In this document: positions 55,219-62,075 of the stretch, piece after piece | Position numbering within the stretch: position 1 is the stretch's first letter | Layout of the letters: each line of letters begins with the position of its first letter | NCBI GenBank assembly: GCA_013397795.1 | Contig: VZTJ01004177.1 | Span: forward strand, 248,001-312,000 | Source of the DNA: Orthonyx spaldingii | Lineage: Eukaryota; Chordata; Aves; Passeriformes; Orthonychidae | Direction: 5' to 3' | DNA length: 64,000 nucleotides | The notes under the pieces: model-generated | The model's input: only the letters and a program-made list of their open reading frames with translations | What the model was told of the DNA's origin: nothing | The model's database searches: none | Program-made: the position numbers and the translations under genes

Positions 55219-55223
55219 ACTGG
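55219..55223. repeat. Target duplication, outer LTR (right)
   Basis: ACTGG directly follows the terminal ACA of the LTR and pairs with ACAGG on the left with one mismatch. Confidence 0.7.
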
Positions 55224-55538
55224 ACAGCTGTGCTGGGATACTCTCTCACGATACTAACGTGAAGGAATTCCTTCATATTGGTCCTTATACACTACAAAAA
55301 GTGGCTGTTCAGAAATGGACACAAAGGCAGCTGAGAAAGAATTGTAAATACCAACTTTGTAGTCTCTGTCAAGACAGGAGATGGCACTGTTCCAAACTTT
55401 AGTGAAACAAAATAGATGGTACCCAAAATAGTCACAGAGACTGTAAGTAGGGGACAACAGATGCCAGCATCTTGCAGACTTCAGGGATGAAGGTTAATTC
55501 ATTAAATCATCTATTCAAAAAGTGGAATTGTGTGGAAC
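55224..55538. other. Short unassigned spacer between two retroviral remnants
   Basis: About 315 bases between the ERVL-like LTR and the next LTR show no recognisable gene or repeat. Confidence 0.5.
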
Positions 55539-55785
55539 TGTTTTGCACCAGGAGTTGCTGATCCATTAGGATCACAGTAAGAAGGACACACAGACTCTGT
55601 AGAGCAACAATTAAATACTGTTTATTAGAGCTAGAAGCATAAAGATGCAATCGCCAGTACCGAGTGGGACCTGCCCATGGGCTCTTTTGTTATTATCACC
55701 CCGATGAGTCTGCCCTGCACAGATCACTGCTATGTGGATCACTGACTCCTCGATGTACAATGGTCTTCCGGTCAGCATCACTACG
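55539..55785 (-). mobile_element. Short 3' LTR of a second provirus remnant
   Basis: On the minus strand, a run of seven G preceded by two A (55788-55796) is a retroviral polypurine tract. It is followed by AA and then CGTAGTGATGC, where a U3 start TGTAG would be expected, so the first base appears to have changed from T to C. An AATAAA lies near 55622-55627 minus, with R-U5 downstream. The element is short, about 250 bp, like several avian class II LTRs. Its downstream end is uncertain: I set it at a TGTTTTGCACC (plus-strand reading) by weak analogy to the start, and the true end could lie anywhere from 55535 to 55575. Confidence 0.62.
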
Positions 55786-55787
55786 TT

Positions 55788-55796
55788 CCCCCCCTT
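55788..55796 (-). promoter_or_regulatory. Polypurine tract of second provirus remnant
   Basis: Minus-strand AAGGGGGGG sits directly upstream of the U3 start. In retroviruses this purine run primes plus-strand DNA synthesis. Confidence 0.7.
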
Positions 55797-55828
55797 GATC
55801 CACATGCACCTGAATCTTTTTACAGATA

Positions 55829-56165
55829 TTAAGAGTTACCGATTATATTAGTAAGCTTTTTGGCTACTACAGAGATTCTTATATACAAAGCAATTCCATG
55901 AAGAAGAAGAATAATACAGCATAATGACAAGAAAAACATAGTAGTTAAAAGAAGAAGTGCACAACAGCAACAATATCAGGACTGGGACCACCGAAGGTGT
56001 TCTGCCACTGCATTCCACCCCTCATCCCATCTCCTCTAAGCCAATGGTGGTGCAAATTTCACCACATGGTCTAGTTGCTTGCATGATGTAGTCAACAGGG
56101 AGTTTTGGTGCAGCTGGAGACTGGGGGCATCCAGCATTTTGTGTCTGTTGATACACACTGACCGA
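55829..56165 (-). pseudogene. env: env remnant: C-terminal transmembrane subunit
   Basis: This is the tail of a retroviral envelope gene, just upstream of the polypurine tract. One minus-strand frame runs to a TAA at 55829-55831. It shows the membrane-proximal stretch with RRWDEGWNAVAEH, a cysteine cluster (YCCCC), then a hydrophobic span of about 35 residues with MFFLSLCCIILLLHGIALYI, and a short basic tail with VVAKKL. The Cys-rich junction followed by an anchor is typical of gamma-type retroviral transmembrane subunits. Two in-frame stops are visible (TGA at 55976-55978 and a TAG about 60 bases upstream). The surface subunit and most of the ectodomain are absent. This anchor differs from that of the longer provirus at 59.2-59.9 kb, so it is a separate insertion. 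Confidence 0.65.
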
Positions 56166-56329
56166 AAGCCATAATGCGGAGCTCCACATAGAGGTTCTGC
56201 ATGAGATAAAACAAAGGTGTTATTTTAGGGTTTTGTTTCAGGAGTTTGTGTTTCCTCTAGTATGAAATAATTAATACAGCCATTAGTTCTGCACACTGAC
56301 CACTATCCTCCTCCTACACTGCTTAGACG

Positions 56330-56770
56330 GATTATTGGTGGCAGCCTTCTACCACCTCTCCCTTTTGAAATACTTGACTGATCCATCTGTGAACTAGGCA
56401 TGCTGTCTCTGCTTAGAGGCAAGATCTCCATCTGTTGGGGATTTCTGAGCCCAGGCAGGGGCTTAACAGTTCCAGGTGAGCTTGAGCACCACACAAAACC
56501 CACGAAACAGGAGTTTTGTGGACTCTTTCCCTCCACCACTCGACGGATACAGTCTGCAACCACCAAGAAGACCAGAAGAAGAGGACCAATGGGATGCCAT
56601 CAGAATCTATGGAGTGGTGAAGTGGTGGTATCTTTTTTCTACTTAATCTGTTTCCTGTTACTTTCTTTCTCCCCCTCTTCCCTCCCTGCTCCCATCTTTC
56701 TCTACCCTTCATTTACTGTTAAATAAAACCTGTACTATTGACTTTGGCATATGGTCTTTTTTGCACCTTA
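56330..56770 (+). mobile_element. LTR-like segment of unknown family
   Basis: The segment ends in a pyrimidine-rich stretch, then GTTAAATAAAACC (AATAAA at 56722-56727) and about 35 further bases, which looks like the U3-R-U5 end of an avian LTR in plus orientation. Upstream it is G/A-rich (AAGAAGAGGACCAATGGGAT). I cannot find matching TG...CA ends or a target duplication, so both limits are approximate and the family is unknown. It abuts the env remnant to its left without overlapping it. Confidence 0.45.
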
Positions 56771-57203
56771 ATTCAGGCAGAGGCATATGTAAGGCCCCAC
56801 ACAACTCACTTGATGAGGTTTTTGAAAAGGCTTGCAGTTGTTCATGTAGTCTGAGTTGGACACACAGGAGAAATACTGACAAGGTATTCTCAGGAGATCA
56901 AAACAACAAAAAAGAACTTTGCTGGCAACTTCAGAAAATCAGAGAACTTTGACAAAAGGTTAGAGCAGCATTCAATCAACATAAAACACTTATCAAAGCA
57001 TTAACCTGGCCAAACTGATACCTAAAGATTTTTGGTTTCATACACTTTTCATATATTTATAACTTTGCAGACTGTTAATTTATAGTTATATAGCTCCTAG
57101 TATTTTTTCTACCCTCGTAGATTTTAGAATAATACGCTAACCCTCTAACACATTCCTGAAATTCTGTTTAGTCTTATTTTGAAGAAGAGAACCACTAACA
57201 AGG
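56771..57203. other. Unassigned AT-rich stretch
   Basis: No frame of useful length and no recognisable motif. It may be internal sequence of a decayed retroelement because LTR-like segments flank it, but nothing in it proves that. Confidence 0.4.
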
Positions 57204-57480
57204 ACATTTTGTTTTGTAACCAGAATCTGAGAAGACATGGCAAGAAATAAGGCAAAGAAGCTCCTGGAACAACTCCAAGGAGCAGACTCAAGGGGGCAAC
57301 TGAATCTCCTTCTGGATGCACCTGCTAGATATACTAATTAATTAACCTTATAAAAATCATATGAATCTGATTCTGCGCATGTGCATATACCTATGTTTTG
57401 TGCACCTGAAAGCTTTCATTAAAGACTTGCTTTTATATTATCATTCTTAACATGGTTTGGAAAGGTTTTGTGTTTTATTC
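57204..57480 (+). mobile_element. Possible LTR (plus) with TATA and ATTAAA
   Basis: A TATAAAAA box at 57349-57356 is followed 60-70 bases later by ATTAAA at 57418-57423, the spacing seen in a U3-R unit. A possible start TGTAACCAG lies near 57213. Neither end nor a target duplication can be fixed, so the call rests only on promoter and polyadenylation signals in a retroelement-rich stretch. Confidence 0.35.
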
Positions 57481-57975
57481 CAGGCAACAAAATCCATTTT
57501 TCAAACTCTAAGTCCATTTGATTTTAAGCTACTCAAAAATTCCAAGAAGAGGGAATTAGAAGAAGAAAAAAGAGAGAGACAGAAAAGATATAGGAAAGCA
57601 CACAACTCCTGGATTCCAGGGGTATTCAGATAGAAATTCCAAGAGGAGGTAGGGTCAAGACACATGATTGTCTCATGGTTCCTTAAATACCCCTTAGCCT
57701 TTTGGGGCCTTTCCCTCAGGTGGGGCTTCCAGTCATTTCGCCACTCAGGAACTGGGCTGGCAGTCACTGCTGGACTGGGATACAGGCTCTAGAGGTGTGG
57801 GGGTGTACAGGGCAGGGCACTGCCTCGCCAGGGCAAGGCCTGACCTGCTCCTTACCTCACACACACACAAAATGTTTTGAGCCAGCGATCTCTTCCACTC
57901 TCTCATAACTACCCCATGGCTCAAGACAATGACTGGGACCACAGTAATGGTACCTTTCCTCTTGTGGCAGCAGTG
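57460..57975 (-). mobile_element. Possible LTR (minus) with TATTTAA and AATAAA
   Basis: On the minus strand GGGTATTTAAGG (near 57683-57694) is TATA-like. A GC-richer, GT-containing block lies upstream of it and a pyrimidine-rich tract downstream, ending in GGAATAAAACAC near 57478-57489. This is the layout of an LTR converging on the preceding segment. No terminal repeats or duplication are found. A plain repeat-derived promoter-like sequence is equally possible. Confidence 0.3.
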
Positions 57976-58967
57976 GGATCAGACAGAGCAAAAAGGAAAG
58001 AAGAGGGAAGTATGACAATCATTTCAATTATCAAAGCATGAATCTAGTTAATATAAAAATTTACCTCTATGCAAGTTATTGCTCCTCACCCCATGAGTCT
58101 CTAAAATTTCAGACAATGGGCAATGCAAACCAGGGTTTGGGGGGAGAGTTCATGAACCAGACTTTCGGCTGCAGTGACCAAAGAGTCCAGCAGATCGGTC
58201 CATTATTTCCTTTCTATTTCTTGAGACAGCACTTGTCTTTGGTGAGGTTCAGCATTCTCGAACTATAGACAAATCTATAAAACTATTTTTCATATTTGCT
58301 GGACTGGTGAGCTAAGCTCCATAATAGCATGTCAAGCTCAATTTAAGGTTCCCTATGGACAAACTCTAAGGATCAATAGTTAGGCCACCTTGCCTTTTGG
58401 AGTCTGTTATTGTACAGGTCAATGTATCTCCAAAATCCAAACAAATATACATGACCCAGATTACCACACTTATCCCTCCCACCAACCAGGTTTCAGGGGG
58501 ATGCCCAGAACTTTTACCCAGGGAAAAAGGAAAAGATCAGTGGGCAACATGGGAAAATTACATTCCATAAAAATTCTATGAACTAATAGTCTGGATTGCC
58601 TCAGGTGTGGGAGTCAAGATGTAACAAAGCTCAAGTCATTCCAACCTCCTCAATGTATCATTTCAGTCAGGGTCCTGCCTTTGGACCAAGTACCTTTTCA
58701 ACTTGACCAAACTCTTCTGTGGTTCTCAAACCCCAAATCTTTCTTCTTCTCTTAACTACTTATGTCTTCTTCGTCTACAGCTGGAGAGTACTTTCCAGCT
58801 ATCACTTCAGCTCCTCTGTCAGCCCTTTTCTCCCTCCTTCCAGAGGCCACAAACAGTTCCACATTCTCTTCTCTGCACAATTATACTTCGCATATTGCTT
58901 ACCATTACTACATGTACTTCCTTCAATACAGAAATTTTATACTTTGTTCTGAGGAGATAGGTGTTGC
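57976..58967. other. Unassigned stretch downstream of the long provirus
   Basis: About 1 kb lies beyond the 3' LTR of the long provirus. Plus-strand frames are short and broken; two overlapping ones end near 58960 with many Ser, Phe and Leu residues. I could not match it to gag, pol or env. It may be host DNA or another decayed element. Confidence 0.45.
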
Positions 58968-59367
58968 TGTTGGGGCAGACATGACACAACACAGACAGTG
59001 CTTCGGACAAAAGCAAAAAAGCTGTTCATTCAAGAACACAGCCTCTTTTATACACTTTTGTATTTTATCATTCATATTACTTGTTCATTGGCTACTAAAC
59101 TACTACAGTATATTCATTGGCTATTATGTTACTACAATATAATACTATTGGTTGCCTATAACGTAAGCATTCAAGCATTCTTGCTAAACACTTGGTGCAC
59201 AATGTTGTATTTTTCTTTCTATTTAAATTTCTTACTTCTGTTGACACTACATTCTGATGGGTAAAAACTGATTATGTCTCTTCTCACAGGGCTTTTCCCA
59301 TGAATAGATGCTAACCGAATCTAAATTAAACTCTGTGAAGCCTTCAGACCAACTGTCGGCTCCTACA
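58968..59367 (-). mobile_element. 3' LTR of the long class II provirus
   Basis: The U3 start TGTAGGAGC at 59367 (minus) follows a polypurine tract, and the proposed end GCCCCAACA at 58968 is its imperfect inverted copy (seven of nine bases), giving 400 bp. A TATAAAA box lies at 59046-59052 minus. About 16 bases downstream is AATGAA (59025-59030), in the position where AATAAA is expected, so that signal appears decayed. U3 carries three degenerate repeats with an inverted CCAAT box each (59084-59151). The env frame enters U3 by about 120 bases. The other LTR lies outside the window, so LTR-LTR divergence and the target duplication cannot be read. An alternative 3' end at 58945 is less well matched. 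Confidence 0.75.
59084..59151 (-). repeat. Degenerate 29-bp repeats with CCAAT boxes in U3
   Basis: On the plus strand ATTGG occurs at 59087, 59116 and 59147, each within similar context (TTCATTGGCTA at the first two). Copies one and two are 29 bases apart and share CTACAGTATA / CTACAATATA. Read in LTR orientation these are three CCAAT boxes upstream of the TATA box, an enhancer-like layout. Confidence 0.7.
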
Positions 59368-59900
59368 ATTCCCCCCTTTTGTTCTTCAACTACAAATGCA
59401 GCGTTTATAGTCCTCTCTAGGGCCCTTTGCAGAAAGGATAATAAACACAGCACAAGGTGTAAAATGAGAAGGATGACAATTACAATTAAACATCCCATTT
59501 TCAGGAGGTCTTTGACCCATTTAGCAATTTGGCAATTACCAAACAAAGTATCAAACCAATCAGAGTCATCCTCTTCCCTTAGTTTTGAAACACTCACTTG
59601 TAATTCTTTGATATTAGCAAACACTGATTTGGAGTGGTCAGAAAGATTCATACAGCACATACCATCAAAGTCTTCACAACCATGTCCATGTGCTAACAGC
59701 AAAAAGTCAATGGTTGCTCGATTTTGCAAAGTAGCATGTCTAATAGAATCTACATCAGTTAACAATCCTGACAAAGCAAGCAAAGTAGCATTAGTCTGTT
59801 TAGCAAGCCAGCAGCCTAACCTATTTAGCAATCCCAATGCTTTTCCAGCCACCACACCGGGACAAGAAAGGAAACTGAAACACATTTTTCTAACTTCCAA
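59247..59900 (-). CDS. env: Retroviral Env transmembrane subunit, open 217-codon frame
   Basis: This encodes the membrane-fusion (TM) half of an old retroviral envelope protein. In the 217-residue frame: a hydrophobic N-terminal part (about 8-30), a coiled heptad-like region, the segment LQNRATIDFLLLAHGHGC (58-75), and the CX6CC motif C75...C82-C83 that in alpha- and gammaretroviruses links the two Env subunits. NAT at 37 and NLS at 85 are possible glycosylation sites. A strong membrane span (about 135-157) follows, then a cytoplasmic tail. There is no stop or frameshift within it, unlike the surface subunit upstream, which lies in other frames; the Met start is therefore only the first one available. 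The polypurine tract is translated (residues about 173-178) and the last roughly 40 residues come from U3. It is probably not expressed as a complete Env; whether a TM-only product is made is unknown. Confidence 0.8.
   Translation of the reverse strand: MEVRKMCFSFLSCPGVVAGKALGLLNRLGCWLAKQTNATLLALSGLLTDVDSIRHATLQNRATIDFLLLAHGHGCEDFDGMCCMNLSDHSKSVFANIKELQVSVSKLREEDDSDWFDTLFGNCQIAKWVKDLLKMGCLIVIVILLILHLVLCLLSFLQRALERTINAAFVVEEQKGGIVGADSWSEGFTEFNLDSVSIYSWEKPCEKRHNQFLPIRM
59370..59380 (-). promoter_or_regulatory. Polypurine tract of the long provirus
   Basis: Minus-strand AAAAGGGGGGA lies two bases upstream of the U3 start TGTAGG. It primes plus-strand DNA synthesis in retroviruses. Here it is also inside the open env frame, coding for part of EEQKGGI. 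Confidence 0.85.
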
Positions 59901-60300
59901 AAATCAAGAGCATCATCGCAGTCTCTTGCAAAAGAACATAGGACTGTTTGTCATGGGTTGCATGCATGTGCTTTACAAGTGTAGTTAAATTTGGAGCAAG
60001 CATCGTCAGGCAGCCAATAGTATATGGTCCACCAACAGCGCGGGAGGGTAATGCAGGCCACGCACAGTCTCCACAAATTAGGAACACTCCTCGAGGTAAT
60101 TTGCGTGGAGAGTGATCTGAAGCAGCTTGGTAGTATGTAACATCTTTATATTAAAACTATCCAATTGCACCAAGCTGAAACATTTCGAAATACAGGATTT
60201 GTGGGTGACATGTCTTGAGTACTGGGACAATGTGGGTTCTCCCAGCACCAAGTTCGTGTATAATTAAAAAAGACACAGGCTGACGCCCTTATTGATCCCA
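59890..60300 (-). pseudogene. env: env surface subunit, C-terminal part, frameshifted
   Basis: This is the rear of the receptor-binding (SU) half of Env, split over two minus-strand frames. The upstream piece (about 60160-60290) holds FNYTRTWCWENPHC and FRNVSAWCNW, which have the Trp/Cys pattern and N-glycosylation sequons of a retroviral SU. It then meets a TAA, and similarity resumes in another frame at 59890-60087 with GVFLICGDCAWPALPSRAVG and LTMLAPNLTT. A further frame change of one base is needed to reach the TM frame near 59890. A residual NCDD-like cleavage region cannot be judged. At least two lesions separate it from a working gene. Confidence 0.7.
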
Positions 60301-60386
60301 GAATATCTACTTCTTGTGGCTCAAGGGTGACAAGAAGTGTCTGATCTCATATATCAATGTCACGAAGGCACTTTTTCAGGGTACTG

Positions 60387-60611
60387 CTACAAGCAGCTTT
60401 GGGAGCACAGCCACGGGCTTCCTGAACTATTAAAGAAGGTGCAACTGGTACTCCCACCAAACATGTGTGAAAAGGTGATTGTGGTGTTGCAAGAGACAAG
60501 CACAAAAGATGATTGGTTCACGGTGTTGCCAAGGGTCACCCACATATTGTCTCCTGGCATCGGGAGTAACATGGCAAGTCCTTGCTCTGTCTCAGCCTGA
60601 AGCAGGACCAT
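60387..60611 (-). pseudogene. env: env surface subunit, middle part (74-codon fragment)
   Basis: A minus-strand frame of 74 codons contains MWVTLGNTVNQSSFVLV followed by further NTT and NSS sequons and several cysteines. This fits the central part of an avian class II Env surface subunit. It is closed by a TAG at 60387-60389, and the following SU sequence continues in other frames. The N-terminal signal peptide region would overlap the end of pol at about 60.6-60.7 kb and is not clearly recognisable. The assignment rests on position between integrase and TM plus sequon density. Confidence 0.55.
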
Positions 60612-60626
60612 CCAATAAATAGTCCA

Positions 60627-60698
60627 TCGTCATCTTCTGAAGGTTGCCTGTTGGTTTGTTGGTCCACACTGTCGTTGTCTTCTGAAGGTTGCCTGTTG
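60627..60698 (-). repeat. In-frame 45-bp duplication at the pol tail
   Basis: Copies begin at 60627 and 60672 (plus strand TCGTCATCTTCTGAAGG and TCGTTGTCTTCTGAAGG), a period of 45 bases. The second copy is partial (about 27 bases). On the minus strand this gives NRQPSED twice, 15 codons apart, with the frame preserved. Confidence 0.85.
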
Positions 60699-60699
60699 C

Positions 60700-60862
60700 T
60701 CTCATGACGCTTTTGATGTTGCAAATCAGGGTGAACACACCTTGCAGGTATCCACCGCACAACAGCATCTGTGGAAACACAAGAATACCCCTGCCCCCAA
60801 GTGATAAGGTCCCACGAGCCTTCCCACGTGTTAGTGATTAAATCTTGTACCCATACTTTCAC
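60700..60862 (-). pseudogene. pol: Integrase C-terminal domain (end of pol)
   Basis: The minus-strand frame shows VWVQDLITNTWEGSWDLITW, a GQGYSCVST block and RWIPARCVHPD, the DNA-binding SH3-like tail that closes class II retroviral integrases. It is open here, but a frame change near 60875-60905 separates it from the catalytic core. The frame continues past the usual end of integrase through a duplicated QPSED segment. Confidence 0.8.
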
Positions 60863-60904
60863 TCAGGGCAGGTGTGTTTTGCCTGTAGACTGCAACGAGA
60901 AAAA

Positions 60905-61444
60905 AAGATTCAAAAGAACAGGATTATTAGAATTTGGTGGCACTGTAAGATGATTAATTGTTCATAAAGCTTTTGCCAGCCATCTCTGCAGGGTTTCTCC
61001 ACGCATTCCCCATTTTTGATTTTCCAAAACATGCTTCAAAGAACCACAAGCACGTTCGATAATAGCTTGACTAGTGGGAGAATGGGGAATACCAAATTAG
61101 TGTGTCACACCACACAGTTGTAAAAACCGCCGCGTCTTCTGAGAGATGTAGGCGAGGCCATTGTCAGTTTTTACAGAGGAAGGCATGCCCAAAACAGCAA
61201 AAGCCATTTGTCAATGGGCAATAGCATCACAACTCTTTTCTCCTGTATGTGCAGATGCCCACATGGCAGAGGAGAAGGCATCAATAGAAACATGTACATA
61301 CTTGTAATGCCCAAATTCAGCAATATGGGTAATAGCTGTCTGCCAAATTTGCAAGGCTTGTAAGCCTCTGGGGTTAATGCCTGCGGGTAAAGGCATGGTG
61401 AACCTCTGACAATCAGAGCAAGAACTGACAATATTACCAGCTTC
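60905..61444 (-). pseudogene. pol: Integrase: second half of zinc finger and catalytic core
   Basis: Integrase inserts retroviral DNA into the host genome. In this minus-strand stretch SSCSDCQ supplies the CX2C half of the HHCC zinc finger. The core follows with GLQALQIWQTAITH, where the first catalytic Asp is Ala (codon 61334-61336); then KYVHVSIDAFSSAMW; then KTDNG with the second catalytic Asp (61163-61165); and SQAIIERACGSLK with the catalytic Glu (61055-61057). In-frame stops occur at 61211-61213 (TGA), 61097-61099 (TAA) and 60962-60964 (TGA). Further to the left the frame is lost before the C-terminal domain. It is inactive by several independent lesions. Confidence 0.9.
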
Positions 61445-61449
61445 AGTAG
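61445..61449. repeat. Target duplication, LTR inside integrase (left)
   Basis: AGTAG lies directly before the TGTCC end of the inserted LTR. Confidence 0.92.
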
Positions 61450-61988
61450 TGTCCTAGGTTGCAATATAAGATATATTCTATTACCGTCTCCACAAGCTGT
61501 TAAAACAGGTGGGGTACTGTTTGTTATCTCCTGTCATGACTCACCCCTGATAACTCCCTCCAAGAGCTCTCTCAATTAATGGGCCATCAAGAACCCACCT
61601 CATGACTCATGGAACTATCTCATTGGAATTACGTCACTGGAATTACCTCATCCCATTGTGAGATGCTCCACCCAGTGGGGAGGAGCCAAGCATTCCCAAT
61701 TGGATATAACCTGGGCTTTGGAACGGCACAAATCAGCCCTGCCTACTGGATTCCCAGAGGACAAGAGCTACCACTGGACCTTCAGGTGGAGACCAGACTT
61801 TCTACAGGATCACTGCTTCAACAGAACTACTTCACGTAGGCTGCTACCGCCATCCTGACTAACAGGGTGTCAGGTTGTATCTGACTCTGTCAGTGTCTTT
61901 CCTTGTATTATTGCATTTATTTTAATTTTCCTATTAAATGATAATTCTGACTTGTGAACTCCCACTGGCTTGTTTTCAAACTAGTACA
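61450..61988 (+). mobile_element. Solo LTR inserted in the integrase zinc-finger region
   Basis: A 539-bp LTR starts TGTCCTAGG and ends ACTAGTACA, flanked by perfect AGTAG copies. A TATA-like GATATAACC (61703-61711) and ATTAAA (61933-61938) set plus orientation, opposite to the host provirus. A TTACGTCA element (61629-61636) and CCAAT-type sequences lie in U3. If the LTR and one AGTAG are left out of account, the integrase frame runs straight on, so the insertion was clean and hit an already integrated provirus. No internal genes remain; it is a recombination product of a full-length insertion. A 5-bp duplication excludes neither ERVL-like nor class I-like families, and I do not recognise the family. 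Confidence 0.93.
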
Positions 61989-61993
61989 AGTAG
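61989..61993. repeat. Target duplication, LTR inside integrase (right)
   Basis: AGTAG directly follows the terminal ACA of the LTR and matches the left copy exactly. Confidence 0.92.
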
Positions 61994-62075
61994 AAGTTAA
62001 CAATAATTGTTTCTGCAAGGCATGAGAGCCTTGGTGAAACAAGTCACGAGAGGCTTTACCTGTGCTAGTTTATCA
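61994..62075 (-). pseudogene. pol: Integrase N-terminus, first half of zinc finger
   Basis: Minus-strand DLFHQGSHALQKQ supplies the HX3H half of the integrase HHCC zinc-binding domain. It is cut off by the solo LTR; the CX2C half is on the far side. It lies one base out of frame with the RNase H frame upstream, so a small indel occurred near 62060-62080. Confidence 0.85.

Noticed and set aside
59240..59251. U3 start of the long provirus at TGTAGTGTCAAC (59251 minus)
   Set aside because: No polypurine tract lies upstream of it, whereas the TGTAGG at 59367 directly follows AAAAGGGGGG.
59308..59988. 226-codon plus-strand frame opposite env
   Set aside because: It is the antisense shadow of the env transmembrane frame; the minus strand has the CX6CC, membrane span and LTR context.
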